Below, one piece after another: positions 46,434 to 56,558 of a DNA stretch of 64,000 bases. This DNA comes from Anaerobiospirillum sp. (lineage in GTDB: Bacteria; Pseudomonadota; Gammaproteobacteria; Enterobacterales; Succinivibrionaceae). Position numbers and translations under genes: made by a program. A model generated the notes under the pieces. That model did not search any database. It was not told where the DNA came from and saw only the letters and a program-made list of their open reading frames with translations. Location: contig JARHZF010000061.1 of NCBI GenBank assembly GCA_029258325.1, positions 23,310-87,309 of the forward strand, given 5' to 3'. Each line of letters begins with the position of its first letter. Within the stretch, counting starts at the first letter, position 1.

Positions 46434-48431
46434 TTATACCTCTTTTAAAAAATCAAAACACATAGTTATTATGTCAATTTCTTTATAAGACTTACTATCT
46501 AAATCTTGCATAAATGAAGTACTTTTAAGAGTAGAAAGTCTACTTACTAAATCCTTTTTATCCAAAATTTTAATATCATTATTTGAGAAGATAAATTTAG
46601 CAAGTTTTAATGACATTTCTCCATTTTGTAAATCTTCATTATTTTCTTTTACAAAGGATATTATTTTATTTATAAAAGTAGCTAAATCATAACCTTTAAC
46701 AAAGGATGGTATATATTTTATCTCAACACTACTTATCTTTAATTTTAATAAAAATCCCATTCTTAAAAAGACTTTATAATTATCTTTTAAAAAGTTAAGA
46801 GTATCTTTATTAACTTTAAATGAAAAAGGTACATTTAACTCCCTTGTCTCTACATTATTAAAGTTATAAGCACTTTGATATTCATAAGCTCCTATTAACT
46901 TTACAAGTGAATTAATTTTTATAAGATAGTATTTAGATAAAATCTTAATAAAAGCAAGATTTGGATTTGGAATTGAAATTAAGGTTAGAACCTTATGCTC
47001 ATCATCAATACTATCAATAGCTAAAATATCGCTATTTACAAAGTCACTATCTAATAAAGACTCATATTTATAATCTATATTGTCATTTTTAGGACTTAAA
47101 CTTATAGCAATATCTTCTTCAACAACTTCATTTTTATCAATAAAAGATAATAAATCTTTTTTATCAAAAGGACTTACTTTATTATCCTTATTTAAATCAT
47201 CTAAATCTACATTATAAATTCTATTTTTAAAATCATCATTTACTAAGACAGAAGATGATTTATCTTGTTCTTTAGATAGAATATTTTCTTTATCATCATT
47301 AGATGAATTTATAACTAAATCATCTTCATTTATAAGAACAACTTCTTCTTTAGAATGTAGATTTTGTAAAAGATCTTCTTTTTTTTCTTCTTTATAATTT
47401 AAAGCTGCATCTAACTTTTCTAAGCTTAAATCATTAAAAGGAATTAGATTATCTACTATAGTAGTGTAAACAAAATCATGGATAACATTGCTTTCATGAA
47501 ATCTAACTTCATCTTTTCTTGGATGTACATTTACATCTACTAAATTTGGATCTATTGTCAAATAAAAAACACAACGTATAGGTCCTTGTGTTTTAGTTAC
47601 TTCATTAAAAGCTTGACGCAGAGCATGAATAATCACTTTATCTGCTATAGGTCTTTTATTTAAAAATAAATATATAGCATCAGGTAATGATTTTTCTATT
47701 GCAACAGGTGGAAGTAAAAAACCCTCAAGAGATAAATTATTTTCTTCTTTTTTTATATAAGTTGCATTAGATAAACTTATATCTATAAGTTTTGCTGTTC
47801 TTTTTTGAAAATCAAGTAAACTATCTGCTTTTTTTACAGAGAGGATTTTTTTACCATCACTTATAAAATCAAATGAAATATCTCTATGCGATAAAGCTTC
47901 TTTTATAAAAACATCTTTTATATGTAAAAACTCAGTTCTATCAGACTTTAAAAAGCGTCTTCTTGCTGGAGTATTAAAAAATAATTCATTTACCTCAACT
48001 GTTGTACCTTTAGCATGTGCTTTTGCATATACTGTTGGATCTTGATTTAAACCCTCAACAAAAACAGCATGACCATGTTCATCCTCCTCTCTTTTAGAGG
48101 TTAAAACAAGTTTTGAAACAGATGAAATAGAAGCAAGGGCTTCACCTCTAAAGCCCATAGTTAAAATAGCATTTAAATCTTCAATTGATGCTATTTTTGA
48201 TGTAGCATGAGGTGCAAGAGCTAAATGTAGTTCATCTTTACAAATACCTACACCATCATCAGATACTTTAATTAATACGCGACCTGATTTTTTAATCTCA
48301 AGAACTATATGTGTAGCTTTTGAGTCTATTGAGTTTTCAATAAGCTCTTTAACAACAGAGGCAGGTCTTTCTACGACCTCACCTGCTGCTATTTGATTTG
48401 CAAGTTGTGTACTTAACTTTTTAATTGGCAT
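46434..48431 (-). CDS. mutL: MutL, mismatch repair ATPase
   Basis: Couples mismatch recognition by MutS to strand incision. The 665 residues hold the GHKL ATPase in the first ~330: GEVVERPASVVKELIENSID, SDDGVGI, TMGFRGEALASISSV, NVHPRKDEVRFHE. A long acidic, Asp/Lys/Asn-rich linker runs about 345-480. A dimerisation domain follows from about 485 without the DQHA(x)2E(x)4E endonuclease motif, as expected in organisms with MutH. It overlaps no neighbour but lies one base from amiB. Confidence 0.96.
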   Translation of the reverse strand: MPIKKLSTQLANQIAAGEVVERPASVVKELIENSIDSKATHIVLEIKKSGRVLIKVSDDGVGICKDELHLALAPHATSKIASIEDLNAILTMGFRGEALASISSVSKLVLTSKREEDEHGHAVFVEGLNQDPTVYAKAHAKGTTVEVNELFFNTPARRRFLKSDRTEFLHIKDVFIKEALSHRDISFDFISDGKKILSVKKADSLLDFQKRTAKLIDISLSNATYIKKEENNLSLEGFLLPPVAIEKSLPDAIYLFLNKRPIADKVIIHALRQAFNEVTKTQGPIRCVFYLTIDPNLVDVNVHPRKDEVRFHESNVIHDFVYTTIVDNLIPFNDLSLEKLDAALNYKEEKKEDLLQNLHSKEEVVLINEDDLVINSSNDDKENILSKEQDKSSSVLVNDDFKNRIYNVDLDDLNKDNKVSPFDKKDLLSFIDKNEVVEEDIAISLSPKNDNIDYKYESLLDSDFVNSDILAIDSIDDEHKVLTLISIPNPNLAFIKILSKYYLIKINSLVKLIGAYEYQSAYNFNNVETRELNVPFSFKVNKDTLNFLKDNYKVFLRMGFLLKLKISSVEIKYIPSFVKGYDLATFINKIISFVKENNEDLQNGEMSLKLAKFIFSNNDIKILDKKDLVSRLSTLKSTSFMQDLDSKSYKEIDIITMCFDFLKEV

Positions 48432-48432
48432 A

Positions 48433-50088
48433 TTATCTTGGAATTGTTATCTTTTGACCTACTCTTAAGTTAGTATTAGGCATACGATTTGCTGACATAA
48501 TAGCTTTTACGCTTACCCCATACTTCTTAGAGATTATAGATAAAGACTCACCTTTTGATACTGTATGAACTAAAGCTCTGTTTGAAGTTCTATAAGAAGA
48601 CTCTACACGAGATCTAAACTTCTTAGCAGGATTTTTCTCATAATAGGACTTAATACCCTGATAAATTGAATAAGCAATTTGTTTTTGATAATTAGGTTGA
48701 TTTAACTTAATTTCCTCATAAGGATTTGATAAAAAGCCTGTCTCAATAAGCAAAGATGGAATATCTGGTGACTTTAATACAGCAAGAGATGCAGGAATTG
48801 GTTTTTTATTATGTAATTTAGTAAATTGACCTAGTTTTGCTAAGATCTCTTCTGCTAAAGTATAACCTTCAGCCTTACTATTAGTAGATGTCATATCTAA
48901 GATAGTTGCAGATAGATATGGATTTTGAGCAGATTGAGATATAACTTCACCTGCACCACCTAATAAATGAGATGTTTTCTTTTGTTTTAAGATCTTACCA
49001 TTTTCTCTTTGTGATCTATTATCAGATAAAACCCATACAGATGCACCACGTGCACTTGAACCTGATGCAACAGAGTCTGCATGAATTGAAATTAAAATAT
49101 CAGCCTTATATTGACGAGCAATTTCAGAACGTCTATCTAAATCAACAAAGACATCTTTAGATCTAATTAATTTACCTCTAAATAATTTATTTGAGTTTAT
49201 ATAATTAGCAAGAGCTGTAGCTATAGCTAAAGTTACGTTCTTTTCACGCACACCTCTTTTACCTAAAGCACCTGGATCTTTACCACCATGACCTGCATCA
49301 ATTGCAATAATAAATGGATCTGGTATTGCATTAATTGGAGTTGGAGGAGGAGGTGCTTGTGTATCTAAAACTTGCTCTTCAACTACATGTTGTTTATTAA
49401 CAGGTCTTTGTGTAGGTCTTTGAGTTACTTGCTGATTTTTAGCGTTTTCTTGCTTCATTGCAGCAATCTTTTTCTCATACTCAACAACTTGAGATGGTGT
49501 CATTGTTCTAATACCATCTTGACCTACTGTAGATAGAGAGTTTAATAGTTCTTTTTCAGCAAAATCAGCATCTTTTACAGTAATAACTTGAAGAGGAGGT
49601 GTTCCTACACCATGACCTTTACCCTCAAGCTTTTGAGCTGTTTTTTTATCTAAAACCTTAATTTCATCACTACTTTTTGCACCTTTATAATTAGATGCAC
49701 TATGAGGAAAATCTACAACTAATCTATAATTGTGACCTAGTTGAGGATTTAAAACAAAAACTTTAGGTGTACCTGCACCTTGAAGTTTAAAAATGTATCT
49801 TACATCTTTATTTTGTATATTTTTACTTATGCCTTTTATAGCACTTTTAGATTCAAGAGCTACTTGATATGGTGCATTTTGATAATTAGAAACATTATTT
49901 ACACGTAATATGAATTGAGATCCATCTTGAGATAAAGCTTGAGAGTATTTTGGATTAAAATCTAAATCTAAAACAACTCTTGTTTTATCGCTATTTGCAA
50001 AAGCACGCATTGATTTTATGCTATCTGCATAAGATAGAGATACTATGCTACATAGCAAGAGTGCTAAAAGTATTTTTATATATTTCAC
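48433..50088 (-). CDS. amiB: AmiB-type N-acetylmuramoyl-L-alanine amidase with LysM
   Basis: Periplasmic amidase that splits septal peptidoglycan. The 551 residues start with a signal peptide (MKYIKILLALLLCSIVSLSYA), then an AMIN domain (about 24-130). A Gln/Pro-rich linker precedes the Amidase_3 domain (IAIDAGHGGKDPGALGKRG, then ISIHADSV with zinc ligands, and IETGFLSNP with the catalytic Glu). A C-terminal LysM (VSKGESLSIISKKYGVS) completes it. It is in its usual place between tsaE and mutL. Activation by EnvC/NlpD is known for the family. Confidence 0.95.
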   Translation of the reverse strand: MKYIKILLALLLCSIVSLSYADSIKSMRAFANSDKTRVVLDLDFNPKYSQALSQDGSQFILRVNNVSNYQNAPYQVALESKSAIKGISKNIQNKDVRYIFKLQGAGTPKVFVLNPQLGHNYRLVVDFPHSASNYKGAKSSDEIKVLDKKTAQKLEGKGHGVGTPPLQVITVKDADFAEKELLNSLSTVGQDGIRTMTPSQVVEYEKKIAAMKQENAKNQQVTQRPTQRPVNKQHVVEEQVLDTQAPPPPTPINAIPDPFIIAIDAGHGGKDPGALGKRGVREKNVTLAIATALANYINSNKLFRGKLIRSKDVFVDLDRRSEIARQYKADILISIHADSVASGSSARGASVWVLSDNRSQRENGKILKQKKTSHLLGGAGEVISQSAQNPYLSATILDMTSTNSKAEGYTLAEEILAKLGQFTKLHNKKPIPASLAVLKSPDIPSLLIETGFLSNPYEEIKLNQPNYQKQIAYSIYQGIKSYYEKNPAKKFRSRVESSYRTSNRALVHTVSKGESLSIISKKYGVSVKAIMSANRMPNTNLRVGQKITIPR

Positions 50089-50104
50089 TTTATTTTATCT
50101 TCAA

Positions 50105-50593
50105 CTATTTAAAATTATTTTTAATACTATCAAACAAATCTTTGTTTTCAAGGTTAAAAGTCATTTCTACATATCTTTTATCAGTTCCATATTTCATATC
50201 AATAATAAAATCAGGATCTGCAAGATAACCATAAGCTTTTTCAGGCCATTCTATAATGCAAATAGCTTTTTTTAAGAAATAATCACGTATACCCATGAAC
50301 TCAAGTTCTTCTGGATCATTTAATCTATAAAGATCAAAGTGATATATAAAAAAATCTTTAAAATCATAAGGTTCAACTAAGGTAAAGGTTGGTGATTTTA
50401 CAATACCTTCATATTTTAATGAATTTATAAAACCACGTGTCATAGTAGTTTTACCTGCCCCTAAATCACCTATAACATAAAGACATATAGCTCTTTGTAA
50501 ATTTGATAATTGAGGAATTAAATTGGAAGCTAAAATTTGCCCAAATTGCAAAGTTTTTTCTTCATTTTCTAATGTAAATTTTAACTTTTCCAT
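50105..50593 (-). CDS. tsaE: TsaE, t6A biosynthesis ATPase
   Basis: ATPase that works with TsaB and TsaD to form N6-threonylcarbamoyladenosine in tRNA. The 162 residues have P-loop GDLGAGKTTMTRGF, the KSPTFTLVEPYD segment and IYHFDLYRLNDPEELEFMG, then ICIIEWPEKA. It lies 16 bases ahead of amiB and 74 after nnr in the order known from E. coli. Confidence 0.97.
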   Translation of the reverse strand: MEKLKFTLENEEKTLQFGQILASNLIPQLSNLQRAICLYVIGDLGAGKTTMTRGFINSLKYEGIVKSPTFTLVEPYDFKDFFIYHFDLYRLNDPEELEFMGIRDYFLKKAICIIEWPEKAYGYLADPDFIIDMKYGTDKRYVEMTFNLENKDLFDSIKNNFK

Positions 50594-50667
50594 GTTTTTG
50601 AACTCATAATTAAATTTTATTATATAAAAATTATACCACCTGATTATATTAAAAAAATTTATACAAA

Positions 50668-52179
50668 TTAATATTTTGCATTAACTAATTTCTTAATATA
50701 AGGACCTAGATCGCTTGCTAAAACACCAATAGGTCCATTTTCAAGGCCAGCTAAAGAACCTGCCTTACCATGTACACATGCAGCTGTAACTACAGCTTGA
50801 TTAGGAGACATTCCAGATGCTAGGAAAGCTGCAATAATACCTGTTAATAAGTCGCCCATACCACCTGATGCTAAAGCTTGAGATCCTTCATTTATAATAG
50901 TCAAATGTTTACCATCACAAACTATAGTACCAGGTCCTTTTAAGAGAACAACGCCTCCAAACTTTTGCCAAAGTCTATATGCACTTTCAAATCTATCTCT
51001 ATTTATATTTTCAACACTAGTATGTAAAAGACGAGCAGCCTCTCCTGGGTGTGGTGTTATTATCTTCTTTTGAATTATATTTTCATCTAAAGATGCAAGT
51101 ATATTTAAAGCATCTGCATCCATAACTACATAATCTTTATAATCCTTTAAAAGATAAAGTAAATCACGAGCTTCTACACTTTGAGAAAGACCTGGACCTA
51201 TAGCTATAACATCAGCCCATTTTATTGCATCTGATACCTTATCTAAATCATTAAAATCCAAAGTCATAAGTTCTGCATATGATGCATTTAAAGCACTGAA
51301 GTTTCTTTCATCTGTTGCAACTTTAACTAAACCTGAGCCCGCCCTTAAAGCACCTATGCCACAAATTTTAGCAGCTCCACCCATACCATAAGAGCCACCT
51401 ATAATAAGAACTTTACCACTATCACCTTTATTAGCACTTTTCATTCTATAAGGCAGATCTTCTATAATACTTACATACTCTCTATTTAAAATAGGAAGAT
51501 AAGGTGCTCCGTCTATATAATCTAAAGCTTTATAATATTTTTGTGTATCAATATTTAAATTTTCAACAATAATTTTACCTACATAATCTACAGCATAATT
51601 AGTAAGTAAACCTGGCTTTAGACCTATCATACAAACGGTAAAATCAGCTTTAATACAATCACCTAATACATCGCCTGTATCTGAATTTACTCCAGATGGA
51701 ATATCTATAGATATCTTTAGACAATTAACCTTATTTATAAATAAAATCCACTCATCAAAAGGAGCGTGAGGTGCATTTTTAAGACCTGTACCTAAAAGAG
51801 CATCAACTATAACACATGGACTTTGAGCTGTTGTTTGAGGTAAAGATGTATGGACAAGACCACCTTCGCTTTTATAAAGCATATAAGCACGCATAGCATC
51901 TGATGTCTCATGAGGTAAACCTATAGCAAATACTGAAACATTAATACCTTTTTGTTTTAAAAGGCGAGCTACAACATAACCATCTCCACCATTATTGCCC
52001 TTACCTGCAAATATCCACACATTCTTTATATCTGATTTTTGTTTTAATATACAATTAAAAACACAAAGACCTGCTTTTTCCATTAAATCATAACAACTAT
52101 TGTTGTGAGACCTTGCATAATCCTTTTCTATATTTTTAACTTCATTAGTATTAAAAACTAAATGTGGGAGATTAGCCAT
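50668..52179 (-). CDS. nnr: Nnr, bifunctional NAD(P)HX epimerase/dehydratase
   Basis: Repairs hydrated NAD(P)H. The 503 residues combine an N-terminal epimerase (FAGKGNNGGDGYVVARLL, VDALLGTGLKN, DIPSGVNSDTGD) with a C-terminal dehydratase from about 230. The dehydratase has GDSGKVLIIGGSYGMGGAA, GPGLS, MDADALNIL, ITPHPGEAARLL, LKGPGT and ASGGMGDLLTGIIAAFLA. Its ribosome binding site AAGGA lies just upstream. It leads the nnr-tsaE-amiB-mutL-miaA operon and is divergent from the glucokinase gene. Confidence 0.96.
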   Translation of the reverse strand: MANLPHLVFNTNEVKNIEKDYARSHNNSCYDLMEKAGLCVFNCILKQKSDIKNVWIFAGKGNNGGDGYVVARLLKQKGINVSVFAIGLPHETSDAMRAYMLYKSEGGLVHTSLPQTTAQSPCVIVDALLGTGLKNAPHAPFDEWILFINKVNCLKISIDIPSGVNSDTGDVLGDCIKADFTVCMIGLKPGLLTNYAVDYVGKIIVENLNIDTQKYYKALDYIDGAPYLPILNREYVSIIEDLPYRMKSANKGDSGKVLIIGGSYGMGGAAKICGIGALRAGSGLVKVATDERNFSALNASYAELMTLDFNDLDKVSDAIKWADVIAIGPGLSQSVEARDLLYLLKDYKDYVVMDADALNILASLDENIIQKKIITPHPGEAARLLHTSVENINRDRFESAYRLWQKFGGVVLLKGPGTIVCDGKHLTIINEGSQALASGGMGDLLTGIIAAFLASGMSPNQAVVTAACVHGKAGSLAGLENGPIGVLASDLGPYIKKLVNAKY

Positions 52180-52205
52180 AAAAAATCCTTATTTATAAAA
52201 GTTTA

Positions 52206-52246
52206 TACTAGATAGATTAAGAGCTTTATAAAAACTATATCTAGTA
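52206..52246. repeat. 9-bp inverted repeat in the nnr-ppgK promoter region
   Basis: TACTAGATA (52206-52214) and TATCTAGTA (52238-52246) are exact complements with 23 bases between. It lies close to the nnr start and might bind a regulator or fold in the nnr leader. Confidence 0.35.
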
Positions 52247-52466
52247 GCGACAAATTATCCTTATTTTGTAGCTCTATAAAATAATAAAATAAGATTTGTC
52301 TTTTAACATTTTAATTCTTTAAAAGTATTATATCTAAATAGATTAAGATATAAAATTTTTGATCTTGTTCACTTTGCAAAAGAAAAAGCTAATTTTATTT
52401 ATAAAAACATAAATTCATGACTTATAATTTAAAATAATCATTTTAGGCAAAAAAGAGTGAAGTGCT

Positions 52467-53213
52467 ATGGAAATTCTTGGTGTTGATATTGGTGGAAGTG
52501 GTATCAAAGGAGCTATTGTTGATACAAAAACAGGTGAGCTTAAAACAGAGAGATTAAGAATTAAAACTCCAAAACCTGCAACTCCTGAGGCTATTGCTGA
52601 TACATTATTACAATTATATAAAGAAATTGGTTATGAAGGTCCTGTTGCTTGTGGTTTCCCTGCACGTGTTATAAATGGTGTAGTACAAACTGCAGCTAAT
52701 ATTGATAAGTCTTGGATAAATACTGAGGTTGAAAAACTATTTTCAGAAAAGCTAAAGCAAAAAGTTTTTGTAGCAAATGATGCTGATGTAGCTGGTATTG
52801 CTGAGGTTGAATTTGGTTGTGATAAAGCAAAACATGGTTCTGTATTATTTCTAACTATAGGTACAGGTATTGGTTCTGCTTTATTTTTAAATGGTCAGCT
52901 TTATCCTAATACAGAATTTGGTCATTTAAAATTTAAAGGTGATAGTGCAGAGAAATATTGTTCAGATTCTGCTCGTGAAAAATTTGATTTAAAGTGGAGT
53001 GAGTTTGGATCACGTTTTAATGAATATCTAACCTATATAAACTTTCTCTTACAGCCTGATTTAATTATCTTAGGTGGTGGTGCATCTAAGAAATTTGAAA
53101 AATATGCAGATAAGATAACTATAGACACTAAAGTAGTTCCTGCAAAGACTTTAAACTTTGCTGGCATTATTGGTGCTGCAATGTATTGTGAAAGAAGATT
53201 AAAAGAAAAGTAA
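52467..53213 (+). CDS. ppgK: polyphosphate glucokinase (ROK family)
   Basis: Phosphorylates glucose using polyphosphate and often ATP. The 248 residues closely follow the PPGK pattern: [92 protein letters not shown]. As in that subfamily, the ROK zinc cysteine cluster is absent. It is commonest in Actinobacteria; here it is free-standing between nnr and recJ. Polyphosphate dependence is inferred from family likeness. Confidence 0.9.
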   Translation: MEILGVDIGGSGIKGAIVDTKTGELKTERLRIKTPKPATPEAIADTLLQLYKEIGYEGPVACGFPARVINGVVQTAANIDKSWINTEVEKLFSEKLKQKVFVANDADVAGIAEVEFGCDKAKHGSVLFLTIGTGIGSALFLNGQLYPNTEFGHLKFKGDSAEKYCSDSAREKFDLKWSEFGSRFNEYLTYINFLLQPDLIILGGGASKKFEKYADKITIDTKVVPAKTLNFAGIIGAAMYCERRLKEK

Positions 53214-53221
53214 TAATATGT

Positions 53222-53246
53222 GGGGCTTTAAAAAAGCCCCTTTTTT
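53222..53246 (+). terminator. terminator after ppgK
   Basis: GGGGCTTT pairs with AAAGCCCC around AAA, followed by TTTTTT, and it begins 8 bases after the stop. It also faces the convergent end of recJ. Confidence 0.9.
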
Positions 53247-53248
53247 AA

Positions 53249-55018
53249 TTAAGATAAAAGTAAATCATCATCAATATCTTCAATATCATCAGAACAATTA
53301 ATTAAGATGCTATTGCTATCGTGATAATCAAACTCTTCAACTCTAACTAAAAGTTTTTCTTGATCATAATATCTATCTACTGTTATAGCAAAAACTACAT
53401 CAACAACAGTGCCCTCTTGTATGGACATTTCTCTTTGTGTAGCTCTAAATTTTAAAGCTGTAATAGTAATAAAGCCATTACTTAATCTAAGTCTTAAATG
53501 ACGTGAGCCTAAAATTTTGCTATCTAAGACAGTAAAAGTATTATCAAATAAAGGTTCTTCAAAACCGTGACCATAAGGACCATAACTTGCTAAAAGTTTT
53601 GCAAATTCTATATTAAAGCATTCATTTGGTAATGAGCCATCTGTTTCAATAACACTTTCTTCTTTAATATCAAGATTTTCATTTGCAATTTCCTCAAAAA
53701 TTTCTTTAAATTTTTCAAGATTTGAGACCTTAATACTTACACCTGCAGCCATAGCATGACCACCAAATCTAATTAATAAACCTTCATGTTTTTCATTAAT
53801 TAAATTTAGTATTTTAGATAAAGGAAAATTAGTTACAGAACGAGCAGAACCTGTAATTTCTTCTCCATCACCTGCAAAAACAAAAACAGGTTTTTGAAAT
53901 TGATCTTTTAATCGTGAGGCAAGAAGACCTGAAAGACCAGAAAGCCAATGTTCTTTAAATACAACTAAAGATTTTTTATGCTCTTGTGTTTTAGCTTCAT
54001 CTATAGCTTCTGCTAAAAATACCTTCTCATAGTCATGTCTTCTTTTATTACAATAATCAAGTCTCTTTGCAAGATTTAATGCTTCATCTTCATCTTGAGA
54101 TAATAAAAGTAAGATAGAGGGATTATCAGGAAGATAAATTCTACTTGCTGCATTTAACCTTGGGCAAATATCAAAAGAAATATTATGTGTTGTAATATTT
54201 TTAAGATCAAATTTAGCAAAAGTTGATAAAGCTTTTATACCAACTTGACATAAACCTTTTTTTATTCGATTTAAACCAGCCTTTACAAGACGTCTATTGT
54301 TTATATCTAAAGGTACCACATCACCAATTGTAGCAATAGCTACTAAATCTAAAAAAGAGTTTAATTGAGGTGGTGTATCTTTATAGAAATTATCATCAAC
54401 AAGTAAAGCACGTGTTGCAATAAGTAAATAGAATAAAACACCAGCACCACAAAGATTTTTAGATGGAAAATCACAATCTTGTCTTTTTGGATTGATAATA
54501 GCATTAGCATTAGGTAGAACATCTGTTATATCATGGTGATCTGTAACTATTACATCTATATTATTATCACGAGCAAAAGATATAGCTTCATGACATGAAA
54601 TACCATTATCTACAGTTACAATTAAATCAACACCTTTATCTATTGCAACTTTCACAAGTTCAATAGACATACCATAGCCACTTGCATAACGAGATGGGAT
54701 TAAATAATCTACATTTTTAGCACCTAAAGATCTTAAACCAAGAACACCTAAAGCTGTTCCTGTCATACCATCTACATCATAATCACCAAATACAATTATT
54801 CTTTTATCAGATTTAATTGCTTCTTTTAAGATATTAGATGCAATATCTATATCTTTTAAATCTCTATAATGTAATAGACCTCGTATATCAGCCTCAACAT
54901 CTTCAATTTTAGTTATATTGCGATTTGCTAAAACATTACGAATAATTGCATTTTCTATAACATTTAAACTTGCATCTACTTCATTGTTTCTTCTTTTAAT
55001 TTTCACAATAAACTCCAT
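53249..55018 (-). CDS. recJ: RecJ, single-strand 5'-3' exonuclease
   Basis: DHH-family exonuclease acting in recombination and mismatch repair. The 589 residues include VFGDYDVDGMTGTALG (motif I), TVDNGIS, VTDHHDI (DHH), INPKRQDC and GAGVLFYLL. The DHHA1 part has SGLSGLLASRLKD and RFGGHAMAAGVS. The OB-fold region follows. It is usually near dsbC and prfB in enterics; here it is alone and divergent from the membrane protein gene. Confidence 0.96.
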   Translation of the reverse strand: MEFIVKIKRRNNEVDASLNVIENAIIRNVLANRNITKIEDVEADIRGLLHYRDLKDIDIASNILKEAIKSDKRIIVFGDYDVDGMTGTALGVLGLRSLGAKNVDYLIPSRYASGYGMSIELVKVAIDKGVDLIVTVDNGISCHEAISFARDNNIDVIVTDHHDITDVLPNANAIINPKRQDCDFPSKNLCGAGVLFYLLIATRALLVDDNFYKDTPPQLNSFLDLVAIATIGDVVPLDINNRRLVKAGLNRIKKGLCQVGIKALSTFAKFDLKNITTHNISFDICPRLNAASRIYLPDNPSILLLLSQDEDEALNLAKRLDYCNKRRHDYEKVFLAEAIDEAKTQEHKKSLVVFKEHWLSGLSGLLASRLKDQFQKPVFVFAGDGEEITGSARSVTNFPLSKILNLINEKHEGLLIRFGGHAMAAGVSIKVSNLEKFKEIFEEIANENLDIKEESVIETDGSLPNECFNIEFAKLLASYGPYGHGFEEPLFDNTFTVLDSKILGSRHLRLRLSNGFITITALKFRATQREMSIQEGTVVDVVFAITVDRYYDQEKLLVRVEEFDYHDSNSILINCSDDIEDIDDDLLLS

Positions 55019-55133
55019 TTTCTTTTAGTATTTTTATAATATCTTAATCTTATTAATTTATTTACTTTTATAAAAAATAAATTCACTTTTTAATACCATC
55101 ACAAGTATAATGACCAGATGAATTTTATATTTT

Positions 55134-56546
55134 GTGAGCTTGCAATTGAATAATTTTGAATATAAAAAAGACTACCAAAAAAGTTCAAGTCTTACTTTAA
55201 TCCCCCTATTAATTCTTGCTCTTTTATCATGGACTTTAAATGAAAGAGTAACATTTTCTTTAACTGAGGATGTTAGAGTTTATATTACATTAATTGTAAG
55301 AGTTTTTTGTTTAGGACTTTTTTCTGTTTCTGTATCTTTACTTATCCCATCTACTTATAGAATATTACAGCTTACAATAACATCTTTGTCCTATGTTGTA
55401 TTAGTCTTTTTATTGACAAAGTTTAGTCCTCAATCTACATCTGCACCTATAGTTTGTGTGCTTGCAGCTATATCCTCATCATTTGGTCTACTGCCAAACT
55501 TTAATTCATCTTTTTCAAAAGATAAAAGTAGTTTAATAGAAAGTATTGTTATAGCGTGCATACTCCCTATATTAATTTTTTCTACCTTATTAATTAGTAT
55601 TAATATCATTAATAATTTTATAGAACTATATTTTACAAAAGAGCTTGGTAATTCCCCTACATCATTTGTTTTTGTACCTTTATATATTTGTTTACAAATA
55701 TTTGGACATCACTATGAGTTAAATGAAATAGCATCTATCATGTATAGTAAGCATTATTTATCAGCATTTACAAATGCTGTAGTACTAACGGCTTTATTTT
55801 CACTACCTGCTATTGTCTTTACTCGTATCTTCTTTAGTTATAAAAAGACAAGATTATTTGTTATTACCTTAACTTGCTTTTGCATACTTTGTAATTCTAT
55901 AGGTGCTTGTTTATCTATATCTTTACTTATATTACTTATTATTTTCCCAAGTTCTTTTTTTATCCTTCTTTGTACATCAAGCATACTTTTCTTTATATCT
56001 TATAATTTAAATGTAGCAGAAATTGTATCTATTTCAAATTTATATAATTTTGATACAAATTTATCCCTTTTAAATTTGGATAATGAAATATTTGAAAGTA
56101 GATTGTTACAAAGCTTAGCTCTTATCTTGCCTCCTTTTTTATTTTGCATCTTAAATTTTTGGAAAAAAGATAAGGAAATGCAGAAAAAAGAGCGTGAGGG
56201 TATTAATAATATAGGTTATAAAGTTAATAATAAAAGTATTGATGAACTACAATTATTAGCTTTAATAAGAAGTTTAGGTGGTCTTAGTAATTTTGAAATT
56301 ATACGTGTTTTTGATGGTAAGATCTTTATAAAAATTGTCGATTTAAATGCTGTATCAAATTCTACTTTAAATCTCTTAATTAAAAGGAGACTACAATTTG
56401 ATAGAGTCAAAAAAATTTATGTTCTAGATTTTGCTACACGTGCTAACTTTTTTGCAAATAGACTAAAACTACTTACAACAAGTGAATTTAATATACATAA
56501 TAATGGTGTAAATTTAGAAGATAGTTTAAACCTAAGATCTAAATAA
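55134..56546 (+). CDS. degenerate PTS EIIC-EIIB-like membrane protein
   Basis: No certain family. The 470 residues begin with a GTG codon and a weak ribosome binding site. About ten membrane segments run to residue 350, including QIFGHHYELNEIAS, reminiscent of the GLHH loop in glucose-family EIIC. A soluble C-terminal domain of ~90 residues follows (LLALIRSLGGLSNFEIIRVF ...) that has the EIIB fold pattern. The CxTR phosphorylation motif is absent: the place of the cysteine reads VFDGKIF. It may be a sensor or relic of a sugar PTS. prmA follows after 12 bases. Confidence 0.5.
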   Translation: MSLQLNNFEYKKDYQKSSSLTLIPLLILALLSWTLNERVTFSLTEDVRVYITLIVRVFCLGLFSVSVSLLIPSTYRILQLTITSLSYVVLVFLLTKFSPQSTSAPIVCVLAAISSSFGLLPNFNSSFSKDKSSLIESIVIACILPILIFSTLLISINIINNFIELYFTKELGNSPTSFVFVPLYICLQIFGHHYELNEIASIMYSKHYLSAFTNAVVLTALFSLPAIVFTRIFFSYKKTRLFVITLTCFCILCNSIGACLSISLLILLIIFPSSFFILLCTSSILFFISYNLNVAEIVSISNLYNFDTNLSLLNLDNEIFESRLLQSLALILPPFLFCILNFWKKDKEMQKKEREGINNIGYKVNNKSIDELQLLALIRSLGGLSNFEIIRVFDGKIFIKIVDLNAVSNSTLNLLIKRRLQFDRVKKIYVLDFATRANFFANRLKLLTTSEFNIHNNGVNLEDSLNLRSK

Positions 56547-56558
56547 TGGAGATATATA

